A stretch of DNA of 6,076 nucleotides from Bifidobacteriaceae bacterium (GTDB lineage: Bacteria > Actinomycetota > Actinomycetes > Actinomycetales > WQXJ01). Shown here in pieces: positions 1 to 6,076 of the stretch. Each line of letters begins with the position of its first letter. Position 1 is the first letter of the stretch. Under the pieces are notes generated by a model that did not search any database, was not told where the DNA came from, and saw only the letters and a list, made by a program, of their open reading frames with translations. The stretch lies in NCBI GenBank assembly GCA_031261885.1, contig JAISIU010000276.1, positions 1 through 6,076 of the forward strand. Direction: 5' to 3'. The position numbers and the translations under genes are program-made.

Positions 1-543
1 GGTCTGGGTCAAGGTGGCCGTGCCGCGGTATTCGAGGACGATGGCGGCCCGGGAGCCGGGTTCGGCGCGCAGCAGCAGGTGGTGGGCCGCCGGGGCCGGA
101 CCGCGGCCCGTCATCGTGATGGTGACGGGTTGGTCGATGGCGGCGCCGGCCGGAACCGTCACGACGGTCGCCTCCGGGGCGCCCTCCCAGGCGGCCCCCG
201 CCGTCCTGTCGGACGGCGCGGACGTCCGGCCGAGCCGTGGGTCCGTGGAAGGGACGGTCTCGACCGAGACCTGGGGACCGGCGTCGGCGGCGTTACCGCC
301 CGCGCTCGCTCCGCCATCGGGCGCTTCCTGGTTAATCGCGATGTCCAGCGTGCCCGGCAGGTCCCGCCCCATGAGCGGCGCGAGCGGGGCGAGCGGCGTG
401 AACCGCCACTCCTCCTCGCGGCCCGTGGGCTCCGGGAAATCCTGAAGCCGGAACGAGGTGGGACGGTCGGCGCGCGAGGCGCCCGTGCCGCGGTGGCCGG
501 GCGCGCCCGTGACGACGGCCGGGATGTTGCAGGTCGCGGCCAT
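1..543 (-). CDS. sufD: SufD, Fe-S cluster assembly scaffold subunit (3' end beyond window)
   Basis: SufD pairs with SufB and the ATPase SufC in the cytosolic SufBCD complex, which builds Fe-S clusters. The reading frame is open from the ATG at 541-543 to the left edge: 181 codons with no stop, so the C-terminal half is missing. The typical actinobacterial SufD start is visible: SF at residues 30-31, then DFPEPTGREEEWRFTPL at 35-51, where the protein is normally recognised. Residues 101-133 carry PRLG, DR, AW and EATVVTVPAG, leading into the beta-helix core. Residues 73-90 are a Gly/Ala-rich, probably flexible stretch. The start overlaps the sufB stop by one base (TGATG). An SD-like GAAGGGG lies about 12 bases upstream inside sufB, so coupling to sufB translation is likely. 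The family assignment is strong; function is from homology. Confidence 0.93.
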   Translation of the reverse strand, partial: MAATCNIPAVVTGAPGHRGTGASRADRPTSFRLQDFPEPTGREEEWRFTPLAPLAPLMGRDLPGTLDIAINQEAPDGGASAGGNAADAGPQVSVETVPSTDPRLGRTSAPSDRTAGAAWEGAPEATVVTVPAGAAIDQPVTITMTGRGPAPAAHHLLLRAEPGSRAAIVLEYRGTATLTQT

Positions 544-1991
544 CAGCCCACCGCCCCTTCCATCTGCAGTTCGATGAGCCGGTTCAGCTCGAGCGCGTAC
601 TCCATGGGCAGCTCGCGCGCGATCGGCTCGATGAAGCCGCGCACGATCATGGCCATGGCCTCGACCTCCGTGAGGCCACGGCTCATGAGGTAGAACAGCT
701 GGTCCTCGGAGACCTTCGAGACCGTCGCCTCGTGCGACATCTCGACGTCGTCCGTGCGGATGTCCTGGTAGGGATACGTGTCGGAGCGCGAGACCTTGTC
801 GACCAGCAGGGCGTCGCACATGACGGAGCTCTTCGACTGCTCCGCCTGCGGCAGGACCTTGACGAGGCCCCGGTAGGAGGCGCGGCCTCCGCCGCGCGAG
901 ATCGACTTCGAGACGATCGACGAGGACGTGTGCGGGGCCAGGTGGATCATCTTGGCGCCCGTGTCCTGGTGCTGCCCCTCGCCCGCGAACGCGATCGACA
1001 GCGTCTCGCCGCGCGCCCCGGGGCCGGCCAGCACGCACGCCGGGTACTTCATCGAGACCTTCGAGCCGATGTTGCCGTCGACCCATTCCATCGTGCCGTT
1101 CGCCTCGACCCGGGTGCGCTTCGTCACGAGGTTGTAGACGTTGCCGGACCAGTTCTGGATCGTGGTGTAGCGCACGCGCGCGCCCTCGAGCACGAAGATC
1201 TCGACGACGGCCGCGTGCAGCGAGTCCGTCTGGTAGATCGGGGCCGTGCAGCCCTCGACGTAGTGCACGAACGAGCCCTCGTCCGCGATGATCAGCGTGC
1301 GCTCGAACTGGCCCATGTTCTCCGTGTTGATCCGGAAGTAGGCCTGCAGCGGGATCTGCACGTGGACGCCCTTGGGGACGTAGACGAACGAGCCGCCGGA
1401 CCAGACCGCGGTGTTCAGGGCCGCGAACTTGTTGTCCGAGGCCGGCACGAGCGTGCCGAAGTACTTCTGGAAGAGGTCCGGGTGCACCTTGAGCGCGGTG
1501 TCCGTGTCGAGGAACTCGACGCCCTGGCGTTCGAGGTCCTCGCGGATCTGGTGGTACACCACCTCGGATTCGTACTGCGCGGCCACGCCCGCGACGAGCC
1601 GCTGCTTCTCGGCCTCGGGGATGCCCAACCTGTCGTACGTCTTCTTGATGTCCTCCGGCAGCGCGTCCCAGCTCGTGGCCGGGCGGTCCGTGGGCCTGAC
1701 GTAGTACTTGATGTTGTCGAAGTCGATGTCCGAGAGGTCCGGGCCCCACTTCGGCAGCACCGCCTGCTGGAAGTGGCGCAGGCCGTCGAGCCGGCGCTCC
1801 AACATCCAGTCCGGTTCTCCCTTGATGCGGGAAATCTCGCGGACCGTGGCCTCGTCGAGGCCGCGTTTGGCGCCGGCGCCGGCCCGGTCCGGGTCGTGCC
1901 AGCCGTAGGCGTAGTGGCCGAGCTCGTCGAGCGTCTCGCGTTGCGAGGCGCCCGGGGCCGGGGCTGGTGGGGCGGTGGATGGTGCGGTCAT
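543..1991 (-). CDS. sufB: SufB, Fe-S cluster assembly scaffold subunit
   Basis: SufB is the cluster-assembly subunit of the cytosolic SufBCD complex. It receives sulfur from the cysteine desulfurase partner and forms the nascent cluster with SufD. The protein has 482 residues, normal for an intein-free SufB. Hallmarks seen: KYYVRP near 95-100, the beta-helix core with FVYVPKGVHVQIPLQ (202-216), EGCTAP with Cys248, MKYPACVL (314-321), MCDALL with Cys392, and SHEATVSK with His420 and Glu421. By comparison with E. coli SufB, Cys248, Cys392 and Glu421 sit where the functionally important Cys254, Cys405 and Glu434 lie. The C-terminus has the usual DQLFYLMSRGL and MIVRGFIEP blocks. The ATG start overlaps the sufR stop (ATGA) and has a strong SD. 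The frame runs through Cys248 without an intein. The N-terminal 20 residues are Ala/Pro-rich and probably disordered. Confidence 0.98.
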   Translation of the reverse strand: MTAPSTAPPAPAPGASQRETLDELGHYAYGWHDPDRAGAGAKRGLDEATVREISRIKGEPDWMLERRLDGLRHFQQAVLPKWGPDLSDIDFDNIKYYVRPTDRPATSWDALPEDIKKTYDRLGIPEAEKQRLVAGVAAQYESEVVYHQIREDLERQGVEFLDTDTALKVHPDLFQKYFGTLVPASDNKFAALNTAVWSGGSFVYVPKGVHVQIPLQAYFRINTENMGQFERTLIIADEGSFVHYVEGCTAPIYQTDSLHAAVVEIFVLEGARVRYTTIQNWSGNVYNLVTKRTRVEANGTMEWVDGNIGSKVSMKYPACVLAGPGARGETLSIAFAGEGQHQDTGAKMIHLAPHTSSSIVSKSISRGGGRASYRGLVKVLPQAEQSKSSVMCDALLVDKVSRSDTYPYQDIRTDDVEMSHEATVSKVSEDQLFYLMSRGLTEVEAMAMIVRGFIEPIARELPMEYALELNRLIELQMEGAVG

Positions 1992-2716
1992 CGTTCTCCT
2001 TCAGAGGCGTCCCCCGTGGTGCCCGCGCCGGCGGCGAGGGCCAATGGGACGCACGTGGTGCAGACGTGCTCGCCGTCGGCGAGTGTGGCCAGGCGCAGCA
2101 CGTGGCGGCCCAGCAGGCGGGAGATGGCGGCCGTCTCGGCCTCGCACAGCTCCGGGAAGCGGGCGGCCACCTCATGGATGGGGCAGTGGCCCTGGCAGAT
2201 CTGGAGCGTGGTGCCGCCGGGCCCGGGCCTGAGCGTCGCGGCGTAGCCGTCGCGCGCCATGGCCTCGACGAGGGCCCGGGCGCGGCGGGCGGCGTCGGGA
2301 CCGCCGCGCGAGACCTGCGCCTGGTAGCGCTGCTCGATGCCGTCCGCCCGGCGGTCCGCGAACTCTCGGACGGCGGCCGGGCCGCCGAGTTCGGCGACGT
2401 ACTCGATGGCCTCGACCGCGATCCCGCCGGCGGTCTGGCCGATGCGGCCCTGGGCCTCGCGCGCGGCGACGAAGTGCCGTGCGGGCCTCCCCCGGCCGCG
2501 CTCCGCGCCGGGCAGCTGGTAGGCCTCGATGAGCCCCTCCTGGAGCAGGCCGGAGAGGTGCCGCCGAATGCCGGCGGCCGCGAGGTCGAGGCGGGCGGCG
2601 ATGTCCTGGGCCGAGATCGGGCCGTCGGAGACGATGAGCGAGAGGATCTGTCCGCGCGTGCCGGTGCCGGCACGCCGTGCGTCACGGTCGCGCCGTTGTG
2701 CGACTCGCTGCGCCAC
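1988..2716 (-). CDS. sufR: SufR-type Fe-S-sensing transcriptional repressor of the suf operon
   Basis: This is a 242-residue DNA-binding protein of the SufR family. Members hold an Fe-S cluster and repress suf genes when the cluster is present. Residues 20-66 form a helix-turn-helix (TRGQILSLIVSDGPISAQDIA, then a recognition helix around AAAGIRRHLSGLLQEGLIEA), followed by a wing with RGRGRPARHF at 73-82. The C-terminal sensor part holds Cys174, Cys178 and Cys191 (CQGHC with FPELCEAE) plus Cys219 and Cys222 (VCTTCVP). The first three are the likely cluster ligands by family analogy. Cys222 occupies a position that I recall as histidine (CTTHxP) in relatives. The GTG start at 2714-2716 follows GGAGG with a five-base spacer. 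The gene is the first of the suf transcript and overlaps sufB by four bases (ATGA), so it should be autoregulated. Assignment is by motif and context. Confidence 0.93.
   Translation of the reverse strand: MAQRVAQRRDRDARRAGTGTRGQILSLIVSDGPISAQDIAARLDLAAAGIRRHLSGLLQEGLIEAYQLPGAERGRGRPARHFVAAREAQGRIGQTAGGIAVEAIEYVAELGGPAAVREFADRRADGIEQRYQAQVSRGGPDAARRARALVEAMARDGYAATLRPGPGGTTLQICQGHCPIHEVAARFPELCEAETAAISRLLGRHVLRLATLADGEHVCTTCVPLALAAGAGTTGDASEGER
1996..2001 (-). promoter_or_regulatory. sufB ribosome binding site
   Basis: AAGGAG lies four bases before the sufB ATG (AAGGAGAACGATG), inside the last codons of sufR. It fixes the sufB start at 1991 and suggests that sufB is translated well even though it overlaps the upstream gene. 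This is the strongest SD in the window. Confidence 0.8.
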
Positions 2717-2721
2717 GTGCG

Positions 2722-2726
2722 CCTCC
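2722..2726 (-). promoter_or_regulatory. sufR ribosome binding site supporting a GTG start
   Basis: GGAGG, inside a longer GGGGGAGG run, is followed by the five-base spacer CGCAC and then GTG at 2716-2714. This decides in favour of the GTG start, which also places the helix-turn-helix about 20 residues from the N-terminus, as expected for the family. Confidence 0.75.
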
Positions 2727-2756
2727 CCCGGGGTTCAGACCAACGCCGCATCAATA

Positions 2757-2774
2757 CGCAACATTGGCATTGCG
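2757..2774 (-). promoter_or_regulatory. Inverted repeat in the sufR leader, candidate operator
   Basis: CGCAA-N8-TTGCG is an 18-base perfect inverted repeat with five-base arms. It lies about 10 to 27 bases downstream of the predicted transcription start, in the untranslated leader of sufR. The centre also contains the direct repeat CAATG-C-CAATG. Its centre is about 20 bases, roughly two helical turns, from the centre of the repeat at 2779-2793, so a dimeric regulator could occupy both on the same face. SufR is an inferred binder, not demonstrated. Confidence 0.35.
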
Positions 2775-2778
2775 AAAA

Positions 2779-2793
2779 TGTCCGGAGATGACA
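2779..2793 (-). promoter_or_regulatory. Inverted repeat over the -10 box and start site, candidate operator
   Basis: TGTC-N7-GACA, 15 bases, is a perfect four-base-arm inverted repeat. It shares three bases with the predicted -10 box and extends across the predicted transcription start. A repressor bound here would block RNA polymerase. SufR autoregulation is the obvious candidate, but the arms are short and the match could be chance. It does not match the cyanobacterial SufR motif CAAC-N6-GTTG. Confidence 0.35.
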
Positions 2794-2819
2794 ATACACC
2801 GAGCCCAGCGCGCTGCCAA
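2791..2819 (-). promoter_or_regulatory. Predicted sigma-70-type promoter of the sufR-sufB-sufD operon
   Basis: On the minus strand a -35 element TTGGCA (2814-2819; five of six to TTGACA) is separated by exactly 17 bases from a -10 element TATTGT (2791-2796; four of six to TATAAT, keeping the TA...T frame). Transcription would start near 2784-2785, giving a leader of about 68 bases before the sufR GTG. It lies in the only AT-richer patch of the window and directly upstream of the operon. The -35 box begins only 11 bases beyond the stop of the upstream subtilase gene. It is predicted from sequence only. Confidence 0.55.
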
Positions 2820-2830
2820 GCCCACGGCGG

Positions 2831-4534
2831 TCAGCCCGTGCGCGCGGCCTTCCGCCCGGTCTTCTTCGACGCCGCGAGCACCTTGATACGCAGCGCGAAC
2901 CGGGCCGCCCCCTTGACGCCCGGAACCGCGACGGCCGCCTGGGCCCTCAGCACGCACCGGTAGACACCGGCCCGCTTGGGTTTCCCCTTGATGTAGAAGC
3001 CGTGGGCCGACAGTCCGATCCTGACGCCCTTCGGCAAGCGACCCTCGGCACATGTGACGCGCGAGGTGTCCCCCGTGCCGAGCCGGATCGCGTACGTGTG
3101 GCCGACGCGGGCCGTGTCGTGGTGGGCGGGGGCCGTGATCCACGTGGTCGGCGGCGCCGCCAGGGCGGCCTCGAGGGCTAGGTCGGCCCGCAGGGCGCCG
3201 TGGCCCGTCTCCTTGTCCGTGCCCCGCCCGTAATGCGTGACGTCGCGGGCCGTGGCCTTCAGCAGGTGCTCCACCTCGGCCGGCGAGAGGTCGGGACGTG
3301 CCCGCAACATGAGGGAGGCGGCGGCCGCGACGAGCGGCGCCGCGAACGAGGTGCCGTCGCCCACCGTGTAATTGGCGCCCCGGCCGGCCGGCGTCATGAT
3401 CGTGACCCAGGAGCCTGGCGCGACCATGTCCGCGCCGGCGTTCGAGAAGCTCGCGAGCCGCCCCGTCGCGGTCAGCGCCCCGACCGACAGCACGGACCGG
3501 AAGGCCGCCGGGTAGAACTTCTTGCCGTGCCGTCCGTCGTTGCCGGCCGCGGCCACGACGAGGACGCCGGCGCCGCGCGCGCGGTCGCACTCGACGCGCA
3601 GGTAGCTTGGCGGGGTCGTGGTGCCCCACGACAGGTTGATGACCTTGGCGCCGTGCTGGACGGCGTCCGCGATCGCGAGCGTGCCGGCCGCGAGGTCCAC
3701 GGCCCCGGCCGGCGAGCCCTTCCGCTGGATCCGGTATTCCATGACCGCGCCGTCCCACGTGGCCCCCGCGATCCCGGCCGCGTTGTCGGTGCGGGCCGCG
3801 ATCACCCCGACCACGGCGTCACCGTGGTCCTCGCCCCCCTGCTGGGCCACGTGCCTCGTACCCGTGAACATGTTGCGCTTGTACACGACGTGCCGCGGCG
3901 CGTCCTCGAACCGGGCCGTGAAACCCGTGTCGATGACCGCGACGGGCGCGGCGCTCGCCGCGCCCTCCACGAGTGGCCACGCGTCGTTGAAATGCGCGCC
4001 CCAACCGCCCTGGAGGCCCCACTGCCCGTCGAGCTGGTAGCCCGGGTCGTTCGGCGCGGCCGTGAAACCCGCGCTGACGCCGCTCGCGCCGTAGTCGACG
4101 GCCGCGAAGCGGCCGGACCGGACCAACGTCCGGATGAGACGCGAAGCGGCCGATGCCGCCACCGCCAGTTCCGTGATGTCGTCACCGACATCGCGCCTAA
4201 CCACGGTGACGCGCGCGGGCCTGACGGCCCGCCTGGCCCCGAGCAGCGCGGCCGCGACCGCCACGGACGCCACGCCGTCCTTGGCGACCGCGACGACACG
4301 ATCGGGCTCGACGCCGGGATCATCGGGCGACAGGGCCGGCCCGGTCGTGGACTCCGCGGGCGCGGCGGAAGCGGCTGGTGTGGCCGTTGACGTGGCTGTT
4401 GGCGCGGCCGCCGTCGCGGCAACTGGAGCAGTGGAGTGTCGCGCGACCGGCGCCCCGCAAGCGGGCGCGGCCGAGCCCGCGAGGCCGAACACTCCCGCGA
4501 CGATCAGGGCGAGCGCGTGTAACCCACGAACCAC
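2831..4534 (-). CDS. Secreted subtilisin-like serine protease (S8 family) with C-terminal Ig-like domain
   Basis: This is a 567-residue exported serine endopeptidase; its substrate is unknown. An N-terminal signal peptide (MVRGLH, then a hydrophobic core ALALIVAGVFGLAGSAAPA) is followed by an Ala/Thr/Pro-rich linker to about 70 and a propeptide-like region at about 72-160. The peptidase domain opens at PNDPGYQLDGQWGL. The catalytic set is complete: Asp202 (IDTG), His237 (EDHGD), Asn332 (AAAGND, oxyanion hole) and Ser396 (DGTSFAAP). The His motif is HGD rather than the usual HGT. Residues 463-552 form a putative-Ig (He_PIG-like) domain with LPKGV and IKGKPKRAGVY, and Cys495 and Cys527 may form a disulfide. 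The tail is Lys/Arg-rich. No sortase signal or membrane anchor is seen; APAC at 23-26 is a poor lipobox. The GTG start is bounded by an in-frame TAA at 4544-4546 and has only a distant SD-like AGGCGG. It begins 16 bases after the upstream stop, so coupling is likely. Codon 5 is TTA. Confidence 0.9.
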   Translation of the reverse strand: MVRGLHALALIVAGVFGLAGSAAPACGAPVARHSTAPVAATAAAPTATSTATPAASAAPAESTTGPALSPDDPGVEPDRVVAVAKDGVASVAVAAALLGARRAVRPARVTVVRRDVGDDITELAVAASAASRLIRTLVRSGRFAAVDYGASGVSAGFTAAPNDPGYQLDGQWGLQGGWGAHFNDAWPLVEGAASAAPVAVIDTGFTARFEDAPRHVVYKRNMFTGTRHVAQQGGEDHGDAVVGVIAARTDNAAGIAGATWDGAVMEYRIQRKGSPAGAVDLAAGTLAIADAVQHGAKVINLSWGTTTPPSYLRVECDRARGAGVLVVAAAGNDGRHGKKFYPAAFRSVLSVGALTATGRLASFSNAGADMVAPGSWVTIMTPAGRGANYTVGDGTSFAAPLVAAAASLMLRARPDLSPAEVEHLLKATARDVTHYGRGTDKETGHGALRADLALEAALAAPPTTWITAPAHHDTARVGHTYAIRLGTGDTSRVTCAEGRLPKGVRIGLSAHGFYIKGKPKRAGVYRCVLRAQAAVAVPGVKGAARFALRIKVLAASKKTGRKAARTG

Positions 4535-4550
4535 CGGGCCAGGTTACCGC

Positions 4551-6076
4551 CTAATGCTTAACGGTCGTCTTGGCGGCCTTCACGTACTTGGAGGCCTTCG
4601 TGTTCTTGGTGCCGTCGCCGAACCTCAGCGTGATCTTGACGCGGTACTTCGTGCCCTTCTTGACCTTCTTGGGCAGCTTGTAGGAGGACTTCGTCGCGTG
4701 TTTGATCGCGTGCGACCCCTTGTACCAGCGGTAGGTGACGGGCCAGCCCTTCGGCGTGGCCTTGGCCCTGAGTCGGCCGCGCGCCTTCACGGTCCCCGTG
4801 ATCTTCACCTTCATGCGCGTGCGGTCGTAGACCGTCAGCTTGACCGTGCCGGTCAGCGTTTGCGCGTCGGAGACGCGGTAGGAGGCTGTCACGACGCAGG
4901 CCCGCTTCGCGTGGCCCTTGCCGGCCTTGAACGTGCAGTTGGGCAGCCCCGACGGGTACGTGATCGAGGCGTTCTGGTCGCCGGTCAGCGACCACGAGTT
5001 GCCGTACTGGTCGTAGGCGCGGACGGTCGCGGCCACGCCCGCGCGGGCCTCGATGCGGTTCGAGGTCAGGGCCGTGTACGGCACGACGCGCGCGGCCGAA
5101 GCGTGGCCGACCGTCATCGTGATCGTGACCTGTTGCTGGCCCGATCCCTGGGCGAGCAGCGTGGCCGTGTAGGTCTTGGCGGGCACATCGCCGAAGTAGG
5201 TGGGCGTGCCCGAGACGACCCAGCCGGTCGCGTCGCGGCTCAGTGTGACGCCGGGTGGGAAGGAACCGGCCACCACGCTGACGCTGCTCGCGCCGCCGCT
5301 GCCGAGGCGGAAGCCGACCGGCGTGCCGGCCGTCAGGTTCAGGTTCGCCACGGGGGTGGTCAGCCACGTGCCGCTGTTGACGGTGGCCCCGCCCGGCAGG
5401 CTGCCGCACGTCACGGCCTCGACGGCCGCGCCGGCGTCGAGGGCGCCGTTGCCGTACACGGCATCGTTCGTGTTGCCGCTCAAGTGGTTGGCGGTTTGTT
5501 CGAGGACCGTGGCCACGTCCATGGGCCGGAGCCCCGGGTGGCTGCGGATCACGAGGGCGGCGGCCGCCGCCACGTACGCCGCCGCGTAGGCGGTGCCGAA
5601 CATGACCGAATAGTCGTCGTTCATGCCCGGCGTCATCGCGACGACGTTGGAGCCGGGGGCGACAATATCCGGCGCGTTCGCGAACGTCGAGAAGTCCGGA
5701 ACCGACCCGTCGCGATCGACGGCCCCGACCGAGATGACGTCGGAGAAGGCCGCCGGGTAGGCGACCGGGTCCTTGCCGGGTTGGTCGGCGGTCCCGGCGG
5801 GAGCGACGATGACGGCGCCCGAGTTGTACGCGTAGTCAATCGCCGACTTCAGCGTCGCGTTGCCGGACTGGTCGGCCGTCTCGATGAGGATCACCTTCGC
5901 GCCGTGGTCGGCCGCGTCGCGGACGGACTTGGCGACCGCGCCGATGTCGAACTGCGTGGCATCCTGGCTGCTGTTGCCCGAGGCCCGGTACAACATGACG
6001 GCGTTGTTCTGGGCCGCGCCCGTCATGTTCGCGTCGTCCGGATCGTCGGTGCGGGCGGCGATGATGCTCGCGACGG
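4551..6076 (-). CDS. Subtilase-like pseudoprotease with three C-terminal Ig-like domains (5' end beyond window)
   Basis: The frame is open to the right edge; the visible part starts VASIIAARTDD, matching VVGVIAARTDN just after the catalytic His of the neighbouring protease, so the Asp and His motifs lie outside. Residues are numbered here from the internal Met at 6024-6026, which is not the true start. The subtilase fold continues (YPAAFSDVISVGAVDRDG, DIVAPGSNV), but the serine motif reads FGTAYAAAY, with Ala146 (codon 5589-5591) replacing the catalytic Ser. The oxyanion motif reads APAGTAD, with Thr79 (codon 5790-5792) replacing Asn. It should therefore lack S8 peptidase activity. Next come a He_PIG-like domain (about 219-306), a Big-type domain with AYDQYGN and Cys364/Cys377 (about 309-400), and a third Ig-like repeat with YRWYKG...IKHATKSSYK (403-485). 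Residues 401-491 hold 29 Lys/Arg and only 2 acidic residues. The frame is intact, so this is a coding pseudoenzyme, not a decayed gene. Role unknown. Confidence 0.85.
   Translation of the reverse strand, partial: VASIIAARTDDPDDANMTGAAQNNAVMLYRASGNSSQDATQFDIGAVAKSVRDAADHGAKVILIETADQSGNATLKSAIDYAYNSGAVIVAPAGTADQPGKDPVAYPAAFSDVISVGAVDRDGSVPDFSTFANAPDIVAPGSNVVAMTPGMNDDYSVMFGTAYAAAYVAAAAALVIRSHPGLRPMDVATVLEQTANHLSGNTNDAVYGNGALDAGAAVEAVTCGSLPGGATVNSGTWLTTPVANLNLTAGTPVGFRLGSGGASSVSVVAGSFPPGVTLSRDATGWVVSGTPTYFGDVPAKTYTATLLAQGSGQQQVTITMTVGHASAARVVPYTALTSNRIEARAGVAATVRAYDQYGNSWSLTGDQNASITYPSGLPNCTFKAGKGHAKRACVVTASYRVSDAQTLTGTVKLTVYDRTRMKVKITGTVKARGRLRAKATPKGWPVTYRWYKGSHAIKHATKSSYKLPKKVKKGTKYRVKITLRFGDGTKNTKASKYVKAAKTTVKH

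Noticed and set aside
543..1991. An intein in sufB, as known from mycobacterial SufB.
   Set aside because: The frame is continuous through EGCTAP and all other conserved blocks, and the length matches an uninterrupted SufB.
732..2246. A 504-codon open frame on the plus strand opposite sufB and the end of sufR.
   Set aside because: It is antisense to two clearly recognised genes. Its translation is Arg/Val/Asp-rich with no recognisable domain, typical of a mirror frame in high-GC coding DNA.
2751..2756. TATTGA on the minus strand as the suf -10 box.
   Set aside because: It lacks the final T of TAnnnT and has no -35 match at 16-18 bases. The TTGGCA-N17-TATTGT pair upstream is clearly better.
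2806..2815. CAGCGCGCTG, a perfect 10-base palindrome considered as a terminator after the protease gene.
   Set aside because: The stem cannot be extended, has no loop and is not followed by a T-run. It falls between the -35 and -10 boxes of the predicted promoter.
2751..3758. A 335-codon minus-strand frame overlapping the active subtilase and running through the suf promoter region.
   Set aside because: Out-of-frame Arg/Gly/Pro-rich shadow of the protease. It would also cover the AT-richer promoter stretch.
3200..4390. A 396-codon open frame on the plus strand opposite the active subtilase.
   Set aside because: Arg/Gly-rich, low-complexity translation with no motifs. The opposite strand encodes a complete protease with all catalytic motifs.
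4457..4468. APAC at residues 23-26 of the active subtilase as a lipoprotein lipobox.
   Set aside because: Proline at -2 and no Leu/Val/Ile at -3 make it a poor lipobox. Ordinary signal peptidase cleavage at an AxA-like site nearby fits better.

Overview
The window is high-GC DNA with every supported gene on the minus strand. The Actinomycetota assignment is an inference. It rests on the base composition, the sufR-sufB-sufD gene order, the actinobacterial-type SufR and SufD sequences, and GTG starts. The window cannot fix a genus.

Reading in the direction of transcription (from high to low coordinates), it opens inside a secreted subtilase-like gene (4551-6076, 5' end outside the window). Its fold is preserved, but the catalytic serine is replaced by alanine (GTAYAAA in place of GTSxAxP) and the oxyanion-hole asparagine by threonine. 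Sixteen bases later comes a complete second subtilase (2831-4534) with an intact Asp/His/Asn/Ser set, a signal peptide, a propeptide-like region and a C-terminal Ig-like domain. The two proteins align through the peptidase domain and the first Ig-like domain, so they look like a tandem duplication in which one copy became a pseudoenzyme.

A 114-base intergenic stretch (2717-2830) follows. It carries a good promoter (TTGGCA, 17 bases, TATTGT) and two inverted repeats at and just after the predicted transcription start. These are candidate operators.

The rest is the head of a SUF iron-sulfur cluster operon. sufR (2716-1988) encodes a winged-helix repressor with a cysteine cluster. sufB (1991-543) encodes the scaffold subunit. 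sufD (543 to the edge) is cut off after 181 codons. Stop and start codons overlap at both junctions (ATGA and TGATG), indicating one translationally coupled transcript. SufB and SufD act with SufC, whose gene would be expected just beyond the left edge, as the SufBCD scaffold. SufR is expected to sense Fe-S status and repress the operon.

The most notable item is the adjacent pseudoprotease/protease pair. The suf operon is otherwise conventional, apart from an extra cysteine near the end of SufR and candidate operators that do not obviously match published SufR motifs.
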